Source of the DNA: Burkholderia ambifaria
Lineage (GTDB): Bacteria; Pseudomonadota; Gammaproteobacteria; Burkholderiales; Burkholderiaceae
Direction: 5' to 3'
DNA length: 64,000 bases
Assembly (NCBI RefSeq): GCF_001443045.1
Contig: NZ_LKPJ01000011.1
Span: 184,215-248,214 of the forward strand
The notes below the pieces were generated by a model, which had not been told where the DNA came from, ran no database searches, and saw nothing but the letters and a program-made list of their open reading frames with translations. The translations under genes and the position numbers were made by a program. This document shows, piece after piece, positions 41,774 through 54,417 of this stretch (positions are counted from its first letter, which is position 1; each line of letters starts with the position of its first letter).

Positions 41774-42691
41774 TCAGGCGAAGGCTGTCTGCGTGTCGAA
41801 CGCGAAGCCGCTCGGCGCAGCTTGCGGATCGTCGAACGTGACGATCTCGTACGCGTCTTCATGCGCGAGCAGCTCGCGCAGCAGCGCGTTGTTCAGCCCG
41901 TGACCCGACTTGTACGCCGTGTACGACGCCAGCAACGGATGGCCGACCACGTACAGGTCGCCGATCGCGTCGAGCATCTTGTGCTTCACGAACTCGTCGT
42001 CGTAGCGCAGTCCGTCGTTGTTCAGGATCCGGTACTCGTCGAGCACGATCGCGTTGTCCATGCTGCCGCCACGTGCGAGGCCCAGCTCACGCATCATTTC
42101 GACTTCGTGGGCAAAACCGAACGTGCGCGCACGCGCGATCTCGCGCACGTACGACGTGTTTGCGAAGTCGACCTCGAGTTCCTGGCCGGTCTTGTCGACG
42201 GCCGGGTGACGGAAGTCGATCGTGAACTTCAGCTTGAAACCGAAAAACGGATCGAGACGCGCGAACTTGTCGCCGTCGCGGATTTCGACCGGCTTCTTCA
42301 CCTTGATGAAGCGCTTCGGCGCGTTCTGCTCCTCGATGCCGGCGGACTGGATCAGGAACACGAAGGACGCAGCACTGCCGTCCATGATCGGGATTTCCTC
42401 GGCCGTCACGTCGACATAGAGATTGTCGATGCCGAGGCCGGCGCACGCCGACATCAGGTGCTCGACGGTCGACACGCGCGCGCCATCCTTCTGCAGCACC
42501 GACGCGAGGCGCGTGTCGCCGATCGACATCGCGGATGCCGGAATGTCGACGGGCGTGGGCAGGTCGACACGCGAGAATACGATCCCCGTGCCCGGCACAG
42601 CCGGGCGGAGCGTCAGTTCGACCTTGCGGCCCGAGTGGAGACCGATGCCCACGGTCTTCACGATCGATTTGATGGTGCGCTGCTTCAGCAT
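41774..42691 (-). CDS. lpxC: UDP-3-O-acyl-N-acetylglucosamine deacetylase
   Basis: Zinc enzyme and committed step of lipid A synthesis. Start placed at 42691 ([30 protein letters not shown]), 305 residues; in-frame ATGs 4 and 10 codons upstream are possible. Zinc ligands are His in [10 protein letters not shown] and His/Asp in [27 protein letters not shown] carries the general-base His. It directly follows the dcw cluster region, as in many proteobacteria, but here a peroxiredoxin gene lies between ftsZ and lpxC. Confidence 0.97.
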   Translation of the reverse strand: MLKQRTIKSIVKTVGIGLHSGRKVELTLRPAVPGTGIVFSRVDLPTPVDIPASAMSIGDTRLASVLQKDGARVSTVEHLMSACAGLGIDNLYVDVTAEEIPIMDGSAASFVFLIQSAGIEEQNAPKRFIKVKKPVEIRDGDKFARLDPFFGFKLKFTIDFRHPAVDKTGQELEVDFANTSYVREIARARTFGFAHEVEMMRELGLARGGSMDNAIVLDEYRILNNDGLRYDDEFVKHKMLDAIGDLYVVGHPLLASYTAYKSGHGLNNALLRELLAHEDAYEIVTFDDPQAAPSGFAFDTQTAFA

Positions 42692-42746
42692 GGTGTTCTT
42701 CATCTTGATTGAGAATATCAATCAGGAGCTATATTCGATAGGTGGG

Positions 42747-42752
42747 ATTATA
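42747..42752 (-). promoter_or_regulatory. -10 element of lpxC
   Basis: Consensus TATAAT on the minus strand, about 55 bp before the chosen lpxC start, in an A/T-rich stretch. No convincing -35 at 17 bp. Confidence 0.5.
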
Positions 42753-42931
42753 GCGTAATTCCCTATTCAACGCTGTTTGAAACCGCGTATCAATCTGTTT
42801 CGACTGTTTACCCGCATCGATACGGGACGGGCCGATGCCCGGAACGGAGGCGTTTCCGGTCATCGACCCGTGTTACAACTGCCCTGAGGCTGGTGAGCAG
42901 CGTTGCCGGCAGGCAACGGCGCACCGCACGA

Positions 42932-43438
42932 TCAGGACGTCAACGTCGCGAGCACACTCGCCGCATCGCTCACTTCGAACTTGCCCGGCGCTTCGACGGC
43001 CAGCGTCTTGACCACACCGTCGTCGACCACCATCGCGTAGCGCAGGGAACGGATTCCCATGCCACGCGCGGACAAATCCTGCGTCAGCCCCAGCGCATGA
43101 GTGAAAGCAGCGCTGCCGTCCGCCATCATGCGCACCTTGCCCGCGGTGTGCAGATCACGTCCCCATGCGCCCATCACGAATGCGTCGTTGACGGACACGC
43201 ACCAGAGCTCGTCGATGCCCGCCGAGCGCAGTTGCTCGGCGTGCTCGACATAGCCCGGCACATGCTGCGCCGAGCAGGTCGGCGTGAAAGCACCCGGCAA
43301 TCCGAAGATCACCACCCGCTTTCCTGCAACCTGGTCGCGCACGCTGTAGGCATTCGGCCCCAGCGTGCAGCCTTCGCGCGTGTCGTCGATGAACTCGAAC
43401 AGTTGCGCGTCGGGCAGCGCGTCGCCCACTTGAATCAT
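42932..43438 (-). CDS. Peroxiredoxin (Prx5/AhpC-TSA type)
   Basis: A 168-residue thiol peroxidase starting MIQVGDALPDAQLFEFIDDTREGCTLGPN. The peroxidatic Cys lies in GLPGAFTPTCSAQHVPGYVEHAEQL, the Prx5 signature. A further Cys (LWCVSVND) is in the usual downstream position. Reductant probably glutathione/glutaredoxin, by family analogy. It stands between ftsZ and lpxC, 200 bp after the ftsZ stop. Confidence 0.95.
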   Translation of the reverse strand: MIQVGDALPDAQLFEFIDDTREGCTLGPNAYSVRDQVAGKRVVIFGLPGAFTPTCSAQHVPGYVEHAEQLRSAGIDELWCVSVNDAFVMGAWGRDLHTAGKVRMMADGSAAFTHALGLTQDLSARGMGIRSLRYAMVVDDGVVKTLAVEAPGKFEVSDAASVLATLTS

Positions 43439-43638
43439 GGCTGGTCCCTCATAGCGATACGGTTTTTCAGCGTATTGCGGGCAGCACGTCCCATCCCGCT
43501 CCGCTCATGCGAAGAGGGCACGTCTCCCGGCCCGGCGTCGCATCCGACGCGGCCTGTCGTGGTCCGTGGCATCCGTCACGCCGGCGTTACCGCGGCAATC
43601 TCGGCGATTGCGCCGCGGCTTCGCCTGTGTGTGCGTCG

Positions 43639-44835
43639 TCAGTCAGCCTGCTTGCGCAGGAAAGCCGGGATGTCGTACGTGTCGACACCCTTCTCCTGCA
43701 GCGCCTGCACGTGCGATGCCGCGGTTTCGCGCGAGTTGCGCCATACCGCCGGCGTATCGAGCGCGCCGTAGTCGGCCGTGCTGACGTGTTGCGGCTGCGC
43801 ATAGCCGTGCGAAACCGCGCTGACCGGCTGGTTGTCGGTACCCGTGCGCAGCAGCGTCATCGGAGCCGATTGCTGCTTCTTCGCCGCACGGCCCAGGCCC
43901 GTCGCCACGACCGTCACGCGCAGTGCATCGCCCATCGCGTCGTCGTACACCGCACCGAAGATCACCGTCGCATCTTCCGCCGCGTAGCTCTTGATCGTGT
44001 TCATCACTTCGCGCGTTTCCGACAGGCGCAGCGAACGGCTCGACGTGATGTTGACCAGCACGCCGCGCGCGCCCGACAGATCGACGCCTTCGAGCAGCGG
44101 GCTCGCCACGGCCTGTTCCGCCGCGAGGCGTGCGCGATCGACGCCGGCAACCGTCGCCGTGCCCATCATCGCCTTGCCCTGCTCGCCCATCACCGTCTTC
44201 ACGTCTTCGAAGTCGACGTTCACGAGACCATCGACATTGATGATTTCGGCGATGCCTGCGACCGCGTTGTTCAACACGTCGTCCGCGCACTGGAAGCACT
44301 TGTCCATCTCGGCGTCATCGCCCATCACGTCGAACAGCTTGTCGTTCAGGACGACGATCAGCGAGTCGACGTGATCCTCCAGTTGCTGCGAACCTGCTTC
44401 CGCGACGCGCATCCGCTTGCCGCCTTCGAATTCGAACGGCTTGCTGACGACGCCAACCGTCAGGATGCCCATCTCCTTCGCGATCTGCGCGACCACCGGC
44501 GCTGCGCCCGTGCCCGTGCCGCCGCCCATGCCGGCCGTAATGAACACCATGTGCGCGCCGCGCAGTGCATCGGCGATGCGCTCACGCGCCTCTTCCGCCG
44601 CCGCCTTGCCCATTTCCGGCTTCGCACCGGCGCCCAGGCCCGTGTTGCCCAGCTGGATCACCGACGATGCGCGCGAACGCGACAGCGCCTGTGCATCCGT
44701 GTTCATCACGATGAAGTCGACGCCCTGCACGCCGCGGTTGATCATGTGCTGGACGGCATTGCCGCCAGCGCCGCCAACGCCGACCACCTTGATGATGGTG
44801 CCGTTGGTTTCGGTTTCCAGCATTTCGAATTCCAT
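43639..44835 (-). CDS. ftsZ: Cell division GTPase FtsZ
   Basis: Tubulin-like GTPase forming the Z ring. Start at 44835 (MEFEMLETETNGTIIKVVGVGGAGGNAV), behind GGAGG; 398 residues. The tubulin signature GGGTGTGAAPVVAQIAKEMG lies near residue 103, the T7 loop VNVDFEDVKTVM follows, and the C-terminal peptide TYDIPAFLRKQAD, which binds FtsA and ZipA, is intact. A Gln/Ala-rich linker of about 60 residues precedes it. Last gene of the dcw cluster, 111 bp after ftsA, so it may have extra promoters in that gap. Confidence 0.99.
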   Translation of the reverse strand: MEFEMLETETNGTIIKVVGVGGAGGNAVQHMINRGVQGVDFIVMNTDAQALSRSRASSVIQLGNTGLGAGAKPEMGKAAAEEARERIADALRGAHMVFITAGMGGGTGTGAAPVVAQIAKEMGILTVGVVSKPFEFEGGKRMRVAEAGSQQLEDHVDSLIVVLNDKLFDVMGDDAEMDKCFQCADDVLNNAVAGIAEIINVDGLVNVDFEDVKTVMGEQGKAMMGTATVAGVDRARLAAEQAVASPLLEGVDLSGARGVLVNITSSRSLRLSETREVMNTIKSYAAEDATVIFGAVYDDAMGDALRVTVVATGLGRAAKKQQSAPMTLLRTGTDNQPVSAVSHGYAQPQHVSTADYGALDTPAVWRNSRETAASHVQALQEKGVDTYDIPAFLRKQAD

Positions 44836-44946
44836 TGTTGCCTCCGTCAAGAGAATAAAGCTACTCGGCCGTTATTCGGCAGGAGATCGGGCAACCCCCT
44901 GTCGCGCGCCAGCCGCCGGCACCAGCGCGAATTTCGATTCGGTTCG

Positions 44947-46179
44947 TCAAAAGTTGCTCAGGAACCATTCCTTCATCCGCGAGAAGATCTGCCCCGCGTT
45001 GCCGGACTGCACGGCGACCTTGCGGCCACGCATGCGCTGGGCACTGCCTTCGACGAGCAGGCCCATCGCCGTCGAGTAGCGCGGATTGCGCACCACGTCG
45101 GCGAGGCCGCCTGCATATTCCGGCGCGCCGATGCGCACCGGTTTCAGGAAAATGTCTTCGCCGAGCTCGACCATGCCCGGCATCATCGAAGCCCCGCCGG
45201 TAATGACCACGCCGGAGCTCAGCAGTTCTTCGTAACCCGACTCGCGCACGACCTGCTGCACGAGCGAGAACAGTTCCTCGACGCGCGGCTCGATCACTGC
45301 GGCGAGCGCTTGGCGCGACAGCGTGCGCGGACCGCGTTCGCCGAGGCCCGGCACTTCGACCATCTCGTCCGGGTCGGCGAGCGCCTGCTTGGCAATGCCG
45401 TAGCCGACCTTGATGTCTTCCGCGTCCGGCGTCGGCGTGCGCAGCGCCATCGCGATGTCGCTCGTGATCTGGTCGCCGGCGATCGGAATCACCGCGGTAT
45501 GACGGATCGCGCCTTCGGCGAAGATCGCGATGTCGGTCGTGCCGCCGCCGACGTCGACCAGCACCACGCCGAGATCCTTCTCGTCTTCCGTCAGCACGGC
45601 CAGCGACGACGCGAGCGGCTGCAGGATCAGGTCGTTCACTTCCAGCCCGCAGCGGCGCACGCACTTGACGATGTTCTGCGCGGCACTGACCGCGCCCGTC
45701 ACGATGTGCACCTTCACTTCCAGCCGGATGCCGCTCATCCCGATCGGCTCGCGCACGTCCTCCTGGCCGTCGATGATGAATTCCTGCGTGAGGATGTGCA
45801 GCACCTGCTGGTCGGTCGGGATGTTGATCGCCTTCGCGGTCTCGATCACGCGCGCGACGTCGGTCTGCGTGACTTCCTTGTCCTTGATCGCAACCATCCC
45901 GCTCGAGTTGAAGCTGCGGATATGGCTACCGGCAATCCCCGTGAACACGTTGGTGATCTTGCAGTCGGCCATCAGCTCGGCTTCCTCGAGCGCGCGCTGG
46001 ATCGACTGCACGGTGGCCTCGATGTTGACCACCACGCCCTTCTTCAGACCCTTCGATTCGCTCTGGCCGAGGCCGATCACCTCGTAATGGCCTTCGCCCT
46101 TCAGCTCGGCGACGATGGCCACCACCTTCGACGTGCCGATGTCGAGGGAAACCAGCAGATCCTTGTAGTCTTTGCTCAT
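44947..46179 (-). CDS. ftsA: Cell division protein FtsA
   Basis: Actin-like ATPase that tethers FtsZ to the membrane and recruits later division proteins. Start at 46179 (MSKDYKDLLVSLDIGTSKVVAIVAEL), 410 residues. The actin-fold phosphate loops (DIGTSKV; VLVDVGGGTTDIAIF) and GVVITGGASMMPGM adenosine motif are present. The C-terminus ends IFSRMKEWFLSNF, the membrane-binding amphipathic helix. 26 bp after ftsQ. Confidence 0.98.
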   Translation of the reverse strand: MSKDYKDLLVSLDIGTSKVVAIVAELKGEGHYEVIGLGQSESKGLKKGVVVNIEATVQSIQRALEEAELMADCKITNVFTGIAGSHIRSFNSSGMVAIKDKEVTQTDVARVIETAKAINIPTDQQVLHILTQEFIIDGQEDVREPIGMSGIRLEVKVHIVTGAVSAAQNIVKCVRRCGLEVNDLILQPLASSLAVLTEDEKDLGVVLVDVGGGTTDIAIFAEGAIRHTAVIPIAGDQITSDIAMALRTPTPDAEDIKVGYGIAKQALADPDEMVEVPGLGERGPRTLSRQALAAVIEPRVEELFSLVQQVVRESGYEELLSSGVVITGGASMMPGMVELGEDIFLKPVRIGAPEYAGGLADVVRNPRYSTAMGLLVEGSAQRMRGRKVAVQSGNAGQIFSRMKEWFLSNF

Positions 46180-46205
46180 AAAGTGCTCTTGCGTGTGATC
46201 TCTCG

Positions 46206-46958
46206 TTACTTCTTGCGCTTGTCGGTATCGGTCAGGAACCGCATGCCTGCCGCACGAATCGCGAATCCGTTCGGATAACGCAGATCCGCGTACTCGATGT
46301 CGTTGCCCCAACGTTCCGTGACGGCCGGCCATGCGGCGACGAGGCGCTGGCTCCGGTCATGCAGGGTCTCGCTGGTGCGCTCCTTGCCCAGCTCGACCTG
46401 CATGCCGTTCGACAGCTTCACCGTCCACGCGTAGCGCGCCGACAGCGTCACTTCCTCCGGCGCCGCCTTCAGCGGCGCAAACCAGTTCGTGAAGTCGCGA
46501 TACCGCGTGACGACCTCCTTCGCACTGCCCTCCGGGCCATCGAACGCCGGCAGTTCCTGATCGAGTTCGCCCTGGTTCGCGGTGAACAGCTCGCCGTCGA
46601 CACTCACGAGCTGCGCGCTGCCCCAGGTCCCGAGCGGTTTGTACTCCTCGAGCGTGACAGCCAGCGCATTCGGCCACACCCGGCGCACGCTCGCGTGACG
46701 CACCCACGGCATCTGCTCGAACGCGGCGCGCGCCGTGTCGAGATCGACCGTGAAAAAATTGCCCTTCAGCCGGCCGACCACGCCCGCACGCACTGTCGGC
46801 GTGTTGATGTGCTCGGTGTCGCCGTCGATCCGGATTTCGCGAAGCGCGAACGTCGGACGCTGGATCAGCCAGTAGCAGCCGGCCGCCGCCAACACGAGCA
46901 GCAGCAGCGCGTACAGCGCGCTGGCGGCAAGGTTGAGTTGGCGAACGTTGTTCCACAT
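46206..46958 (-). CDS. ftsQ: Cell division protein FtsQ
   Basis: Bitopic membrane protein that links early and late divisome components (FtsB/FtsL). 250 residues: a short cytoplasmic part, one membrane span (LAASALYALLLLVLAAAGCYWLIQ, residues about 10-33), then the POTRA domain (ALREIRIDGDTEHINTPTVRAGV) and the periplasmic beta domain (VRRVWPNALAVTLEEYKPLGTWG). 19 bp after ddl. Confidence 0.96.
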   Translation of the reverse strand: MWNNVRQLNLAASALYALLLLVLAAAGCYWLIQRPTFALREIRIDGDTEHINTPTVRAGVVGRLKGNFFTVDLDTARAAFEQMPWVRHASVRRVWPNALAVTLEEYKPLGTWGSAQLVSVDGELFTANQGELDQELPAFDGPEGSAKEVVTRYRDFTNWFAPLKAAPEEVTLSARYAWTVKLSNGMQVELGKERTSETLHDRSQRLVAAWPAVTERWGNDIEYADLRYPNGFAIRAAGMRFLTDTDKRKK

Positions 46959-46977
46959 ACGTCGTTCCGTTCCTGCG

Positions 46978-47919
46978 TCAGTCGTTGAGCGTAAGCGACA
47001 GCACCTTCACGACCAGCTCCGAATAGCCGATGCCGATCGAGCGCGCGGCCTTCGGCGGCAGCGAGTGGTCGGTCATCCCGGGGGCCGTGTTCACTTCCAG
47101 GAAATACGCGTTGCCGGCGGCGTCGAGCATGAAGTCGGCCCGGCCCCAGTCGGTGCAGCCGAGCACGTCGAACGCGCGGCGCGCGATGCGCTTCAGCTCC
47201 GCTTCCTGCTCGGCCGGCAGCCCGCACGGAATCAGGTATTGCGTATCGTCGGCGACGTACTTCGCGTGGTAGTCGTAGAACTCGCCCGCCGGCACGATCT
47301 TGATCAGCGGCAGGTCGAGATCGCCGGCGATGCACGCGGTGTATTCGCCGCCGCCTTCGATGCTCTTCTCGACGATCACGATCTTGTCGTGCGTCGCGGC
47401 TTCCGACAGTGCGGCGGGCAACGCGTCGGCCGTCTTCACCTTCAGCACCGCGACGCTCGAGCCTTCGCTCGCCGGCTTCACGAACAGCGGCAGGCCGAGC
47501 TTCGCGACGATGTCCGTCGCGCGCGCCGCGTAGTCGTCGCCGCGCATCACCGTCTCGAACGGCGGCGTCGGCACGCCCGTCTGCTGCCACACGAGCTTCG
47601 TGCGGAACTTGTCGAGGCCGAGCGCCGAACCGAGCACGCCGCTGCCCGTGTAGCGAATCCCGTAGAAATCGAGCGCGCCCTGGATCTGGCCGTTCTCGCC
47701 ATAGCCGCCGTGCAGCGCGTTGAACGCGCGCACGAAGCCTTCATCCTTCAGCGCCGATAGCGGCCGCTCGGCCGGGTCGAACGGATGCGCGTCGATGCCC
47801 GCATCGCGCAGGCCCTGCAGCACGAGGCGGCCCGAGGTGAGCGACACCTCGCGCTCGGCGGATTCGCCGCCGAACAACACCGCCACCTTGCCGAAACGTT
47901 TCGGATCGATCCCGCTCAT
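46978..47919 (-). CDS. ddl: D-alanine--D-alanine ligase
   Basis: Makes the D-Ala-D-Ala dipeptide added by MurF. 313 residues, ATP-grasp fold: [19 protein letters not shown] at the N-terminus, [16 protein letters not shown] (ATP loop), and the metal-binding [15 protein letters not shown] near the C-terminus. It starts 1 bp after murC ends, as in the E. coli cluster (DdlB type). Confidence 0.98.
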   Translation of the reverse strand: MSGIDPKRFGKVAVLFGGESAEREVSLTSGRLVLQGLRDAGIDAHPFDPAERPLSALKDEGFVRAFNALHGGYGENGQIQGALDFYGIRYTGSGVLGSALGLDKFRTKLVWQQTGVPTPPFETVMRGDDYAARATDIVAKLGLPLFVKPASEGSSVAVLKVKTADALPAALSEAATHDKIVIVEKSIEGGGEYTACIAGDLDLPLIKIVPAGEFYDYHAKYVADDTQYLIPCGLPAEQEAELKRIARRAFDVLGCTDWGRADFMLDAAGNAYFLEVNTAPGMTDHSLPPKAARSIGIGYSELVVKVLSLTLND

Positions 47920-47920
47920 G

Positions 47921-49314
<1,394 letters not shown>

Positions 49315-49318
<4 letters not shown>

Positions 49319-50418
49319 TGCAGTATTTCCAGGTTCGCGCCAGCCACCTTCGCGCAGACGCGCGCGACTTCGTCGGTAGCCTCGGGCTTTGCCAGCGAGC
49401 GCGAACGCTCCGCCATGTCCGCGAGCGAGGCCCGCGATTGGCCGTGCAGCCAGTCGGCGAGCAGTTCCGCCGACAGGTCGCGTTGTTGCACCAGCACCGC
49501 CGCGCCCGCATCGGCGAGGAATGCGGCGTTGGTCGTCTGGTGATCGTCGACCGCGTACGGGAACGGCACGAACAGTGCCGCCACGCCCACCGCCGCGATC
49601 TCCGACACCGTCATCGCGCCGGAACGGCAGATCACGAGATCCGCCGCCGCGTACGCGGTCGCCATGTCGTCGATGAACGGCACGAGCCGCACGTCGTCGC
49701 CGCCCGAGAAACCGGCCGCTTCGTAATTCGCCTTCAGCGCGTCGATGTGCTTCGCGCCGGCCTGATGCACGATGCGCGGGCGCTCGCCCGGCGCCAGCAG
49801 CGCCAGCGCACGCGGCACGACTTCGTTCAGTGCGGCCGCGCCCAGGCTGCCGCCGACCACCAGCACGTTCAGCGGACCGCTGCGCGACGCATAGCGTGCT
49901 TTGGGTGTTTCCGTGCGCGCAAGTTCCGCGCGAATCGGGTTGCCGGTCCATTCCGCGTGCGGCAGTGCGCCGGGGAACGCGACGAGCACGCGCTTCGCGA
50001 ATTTCGCGAGCACCTTGTTCGCGAGACCGGCGATCGAATTCTGTTCGTGCAGCACGAGCGGACGCCCCGACAGCGCGGTCATCACGCCCGCCGGGAACGT
50101 GATGTAGCCGCCCATCCCGAGCACGACGTCCGGCCGCACGCGGCGCAGCGCACCGAGGCTCTGCCAGCATGCGCGCAGCAGGTTGAACGGCAGCGTCAGC
50201 TTGGTCTTCAGGCCCTTGCCGCGCAGTCCGCCGAAGCGCACGTATTCCATCGGAATGCCGTGCTTCGGCACGAGCGTCGCTTCCATCCCGGCCGGATTGC
50301 CGAGCCATACGACGCGCCAGCCCGCCGCCTCCATCCGGTGCGCGACCGCGAGCCCCGGGAACACGTGGCCCCCGGTGCCGCCTGCCATCACCATCAGCGT
50401 GCGTTGCGACGCGGTCAT
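49315..50418 (-). CDS. murG: UDP-GlcNAc:lipid I N-acetylglucosaminyltransferase
   Basis: Peripheral inner-membrane glycosyltransferase that converts lipid I to lipid II. 367 residues, GT-B fold: [21 protein letters not shown] with the first G loop, [21 protein letters not shown], and [37 protein letters not shown], which binds UDP-GlcNAc. It overlaps both ftsW and murC by 4 bp. Confidence 0.98.
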
Positions 50419-51698
50419 ACCTTCCCTCCCCGCATCAGCACGCGATTTTCATAGTCGACCCGCAGCAGTACGGCGAGCGCAACACAGTTCAGCAGGATGC
50501 CCGAGCCGCCATAGCTCACGAGCGGCAGCGTCAGGCCCTTGGTCGGCAGCAAACCGAGGTTCACGCCCATGTTGATGAAGGTCTGCGCCCCGAACCAGAT
50601 GCCGATGCCCTTGGCCATCAAGCCCGCGAACGTGCGGTCGAGCGCGAGCGCCTGGCGGCCGATCTCGAACGCGCGGCGCACGATCCAGTAGAACAGCAGG
50701 ATCACCACCAGCACGCCGACGAAGCCGAGTTCCTCGCCGATCACCGCGAGGATGAAGTCGGTATGGGCTTCGGGCAGGTAGTTCAACTTCTCGACGCTGC
50801 CGCCGAGGCCGACGCCGAACCACTCACCACGGCCGAACGCGATCAGCGAGTGTGTGAGCTGGTACGCCTTGCCCTGCGCGTAGCGTTCGTCCCACGGATC
50901 GAGATACGCGAAGATCCGCTCGCGACGCCACGGCGACAGCCACACGAGCATCGTGAAGGTGCCGACCGCCGTCGCGACCAGGCCGCCGAACAGCTTGCCG
51001 TTCACGCCGCCGAGGAACAGCACGCCCATCGCGATCGCGGCGACCACCATGAACGCGCCCATGTCCGGCTCAAGCAGCAGCAGCGCGCCGACGAGACCGA
51101 CCGCGAACGCCATCGGCAGGAAGCCCTTCGCGAAGCTCTGCATGTACTCCTGTTTGCGCACCGTGTAGTTCGCTGCGTAGATCGTCACCGCGAGCTTCAT
51201 GATTTCCGACGGCTGCATATTCGTGATGCCGAGCGGAATCCAGCGGCGCGCACCGTTCACGCCCTTGCCGACGTGCGGGATCAGCACGATCACGAGGCTG
51301 ACCAGCGCGATCAGGAAGAGATGCGGCGCGTATTTGTCCCAGGTCGACACGGGCACCCGGAAGGCGATCACGGCCGCGATGAACGCGACGGCCAGCGAGA
51401 TCACGTGGCGCATCAGGAACGCGTAGTCGTGATACGACGCGTATTTCGGCGAATCAGGCATCGCGATCGACGCCGAATACACCATCACGACGCCGAGCCC
51501 GAGCAGCGCGATGGCGACCCACAGCAGCGAGTAGTCGAAGTCGAGCATCCGCGAGCGACTCGGCCGCACGCCGTTGACGACGCTCGCGAGGCCGCCGGTC
51601 GCGGCGCGCGTGGCCGACGAGACGCGGCCGCCCGCGGCATTGCCGCCGGTGTCGCGCCGGTCGTTGAAACGGGAGACGAGGCGATCGGACCAGCTCAT
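50415..51698 (-). CDS. ftsW: SEDS peptidoglycan glycosyltransferase FtsW
   Basis: Septal glycan polymerase working with FtsI. 427 residues with about ten membrane spans after a 45-residue cytoplasmic N-terminus. SEDS features: [54 protein letters not shown] (with the catalytic Asp), [14 protein letters not shown] segment as [13 protein letters not shown], and [19 protein letters not shown] near the C-terminus. 4-bp overlaps with murD and murG. Confidence 0.97.
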   Translation of the reverse strand: MSWSDRLVSRFNDRRDTGGNAAGGRVSSATRAATGGLASVVNGVRPSRSRMLDFDYSLLWVAIALLGLGVVMVYSASIAMPDSPKYASYHDYAFLMRHVISLAVAFIAAVIAFRVPVSTWDKYAPHLFLIALVSLVIVLIPHVGKGVNGARRWIPLGITNMQPSEIMKLAVTIYAANYTVRKQEYMQSFAKGFLPMAFAVGLVGALLLLEPDMGAFMVVAAIAMGVLFLGGVNGKLFGGLVATAVGTFTMLVWLSPWRRERIFAYLDPWDERYAQGKAYQLTHSLIAFGRGEWFGVGLGGSVEKLNYLPEAHTDFILAVIGEELGFVGVLVVILLFYWIVRRAFEIGRQALALDRTFAGLMAKGIGIWFGAQTFINMGVNLGLLPTKGLTLPLVSYGGSGILLNCVALAVLLRVDYENRVLMRGGKV

Positions 51699-53215
51699 GG
51701 CGTCGCTCCTTTGTCGATGGCGATTTCATCCACCGCCGCGCGGAACACATCCGCGCGATGGGCGTAGTTCCGGAACATGTCGAGGCTCGCGCAGGCAGGC
51801 GACAGCAGCACCGCATCGCCCGGCTCGGCGAGATCGGCGGCGGCACGCACCGCATCTTCGAGCGTCGCGTGGTCCGCGAGCGGCACACCGGTTTCGGCGA
51901 GCGTGTCGCGAATCGCCGGCGCGTCGCGGCCGATCAGCATCACCGCGCGGCACCAGCGCGCGACGGGCGCGATGAGCGGCGCGAAATCCTGACCCTTGCC
52001 GTCGCCGCCCGCGATCAGCACGATCTTCTGCGCAAGCCCATCGAGCGCGGCCACCGTCGCGCCGACGTTCGTTCCCTTGCTGTCGTCGACGTAGTCCACG
52101 TCGTCGATCGTCGCGATCACTTCGACGCGATGCGCTTCGCCGCGGTATTCGCGCAGCGCGTGCAGCAGCGGCGCGGCCGGCAGGTCGATCGCACGCGCGA
52201 GCGCGAACGCGGCCAGCGCGTTCGCCGCGTTGTGCAGCCCGCGGATTCGCAGCGCGTCGGCCGGCATCAGGCGCTTCTGCGCGATGTCGGGCGTATGCGC
52301 GCCGTCGCGCTTGCGCCGGCGGCTCGTCGTCTCGTCCGGCGCGTCGCGGTCGACCGCCTCGACCAGCCACGCGATGCCGTTGTCGCGCGACAGGCCGTAG
52401 TCGCCGTCCTGCGTCGGCTCGTTCAGGCCGAACGTGATCGTGCGTGCCGCATCCGCGACGCCTGCCGCCGGCGCGAACTTCATCACGGCCGCATCGTCGC
52501 GGTTGAGCACGCGCGTCGTCGTCGCACCGAAGATCCGGCCCTTCGCCGCCGCATACGCGTCGAAGTTGCCGTGCCAGTCGAGGTGATCCTGCGTGATGTT
52601 GAGAATCGCAGCCGCATCGGGCGCGAACGTGCGCGCCGTCTCGAGCTGGAAGCTCGACAGTTCGAGCACCCAGACGTCGGGCAGCGCCGTCTCGTCGATC
52701 GCGCCCGCGAGCCGATCGAGCATCGCCGGGCTGATGTTGCCGGCGACGGCGACCTTCTTGCCCGAACGCTGGCACAGCAGGCCCGTGAGGCTCGTCGTCG
52801 TGGTCTTGCCGTTGGTACCGGTGATCGCGAGCACCTTCGGCTGGTAGCCGCTCGTGCCGAGCGCGCGCAGCGCCTGCGCGAAGAATTCCAGTTCACCCCA
52901 CACCGCGATCGCGCGCTCGTTCGCGGCCGCGACCAGCGCCGCGAGTGCCGGTTCGAGCGGCGACAGGCCGGGGCTCAGCCCGACGATCTCGACGCCGCCG
53001 TCGAGCAGCGCGGGCGTGAACGGCCCGCCGACGAACTCCGCATCGATGCCTTCGGCCTGCAGCGCGGCAAGGTTCGGCGGCGCCTCGCGGGTATCGGCAA
53101 TACGCAGCCGGCACCCGTGCCTCGCGCACCACCGCGCGATCGCGAGACCCGATTCACCGAGCCCCAGTACGAGCACCATCGGCCGCTGCCGATCTCCAAA
53201 CATCTCGCCAGACAT
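51695..53215 (-). CDS. murD: UDP-N-acetylmuramoylalanine--D-glutamate ligase
   Basis: Adds D-Glu to UDP-MurNAc-L-Ala. 506 residues, longer than the E. coli enzyme (438) because of insertions, one of them at about residues 280-310 ([28 protein letters not shown]). [21 protein letters not shown] and the ATP loop [21 protein letters not shown] near residue 130, [17 protein letters not shown] and [18 protein letters not shown] are the Mur-ligase motifs. The start could be 4 codons later (MFGDRQRPM). 16 bp after mraY. Confidence 0.97.
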   Translation of the reverse strand: MSGEMFGDRQRPMVLVLGLGESGLAIARWCARHGCRLRIADTREAPPNLAALQAEGIDAEFVGGPFTPALLDGGVEIVGLSPGLSPLEPALAALVAAANERAIAVWGELEFFAQALRALGTSGYQPKVLAITGTNGKTTTTSLTGLLCQRSGKKVAVAGNISPAMLDRLAGAIDETALPDVWVLELSSFQLETARTFAPDAAAILNITQDHLDWHGNFDAYAAAKGRIFGATTTRVLNRDDAAVMKFAPAAGVADAARTITFGLNEPTQDGDYGLSRDNGIAWLVEAVDRDAPDETTSRRRKRDGAHTPDIAQKRLMPADALRIRGLHNAANALAAFALARAIDLPAAPLLHALREYRGEAHRVEVIATIDDVDYVDDSKGTNVGATVAALDGLAQKIVLIAGGDGKGQDFAPLIAPVARWCRAVMLIGRDAPAIRDTLAETGVPLADHATLEDAVRAAADLAEPGDAVLLSPACASLDMFRNYAHRADVFRAAVDEIAIDKGATP

Positions 53216-53231
53216 CCTTGTTACCTTTCCT

Positions 53232-54401
53232 TTACCGCAACTTGAGGGTGGACAGACCGAACAGACACAGCATCAGCGTGATGATCCAGAAACGCACCAC
53301 CACCTGCGTTTCCTTCCAGCCAGACAATTCGAAATGGTGATGCAGCGGCGCCATCTTCAGCAGGCGTCGCCCTTCGCCGTAACGCTTCTTCGTGTACTTG
53401 AACCATGACACCTGCAGCATCACCGACAGCGTTTCCGCGACGAAGATGCCGCCCATGATGAACAGCACGATTTCCTGGCGCACGATCACCGCGACCGTGC
53501 CAAGCGCGCCGCCCAGCGCCAGCGCGCCGACGTCGCCCATGAACACCTGCGCGGGGTGCGTGTTGTACCAGAGGAACGCGAGCCCTGCCCCGCCCATCGC
53601 GGAACAGAAGATCAGCAGTTCGCCCGCGCCCGGAATGTGCGGGAACAGCAGGTATTTCGAATAGACCGAACTGCCCATCACGTACGCGAACACGCCGAGC
53701 GAGCCGCCGACCAGCACGACCGGCATGATCACGAGGCCGTCGAGACCGTCGGTCAGGTTCACCGCGTTGCTCGCGCCGACGATCACGAAGTAGGTCAGCA
53801 CGATGAAGCCCCACACGCCCAGCGGGTAGCTGATCGACTTCAGGAACGGCAGCATCAGGTCGGCCCTCGCGGGCAGCCCCATCGACAGGCCGCTCCTCAC
53901 CCACGCCATGAACAGGTCGAACACGCGCACGTTGTTCGCCTCGGACACGCTGAATGCGAGGTAGACGGCCGCAAAAAGCCCGATCACCGACTGCCAGAAA
54001 TACTTTTCGCGCGACGACATCCCGCGCGGGTCCTTGTAGACGACCTTGCGATAGTCATCGACCCAGCCGATCACGCCGAAGCCGAATGTGACGAGCATCA
54101 CGATCCAGATGAAACGGTTCGTCAGGTCACCCCACAGCAGCGTCGCGACCGCGATGCCGATCAGGATCAGCACGCCGCCCATCGTCGGCGTGCCGGACTT
54201 CACGAGGTGACTCTGCGGGCCGTCCTTGCGCACGGCCTGACCGACCTTCATTTGCGTCAGCTTGCGGATCACCCACGGTCCGCACACGAGCCCGATCCCG
54301 AGCGCGGTGATGGTAGCCATCACCGCACGGAACGTCAGGTACGTGAACAAGCGCAAAAAGCTTGCGTCTCCTTGCAGCCATTGCGCCAGCGCCAGCAGCA
54401 T
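53232..54401 (-). CDS. mraY: Phospho-MurNAc-pentapeptide transferase
   Basis: Integral membrane enzyme that forms lipid I from UDP-MurNAc-pentapeptide and undecaprenyl phosphate. 389 residues with about ten spans. Diagnostic motifs: [45 protein letters not shown] (Asp-Asp pair), [12 protein letters not shown], and [15 protein letters not shown], then [23 protein letters not shown]. 16-bp gaps on both sides. Confidence 0.99.
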
Positions 54402-54417
54402 GCTTCCTTCCTTCTAC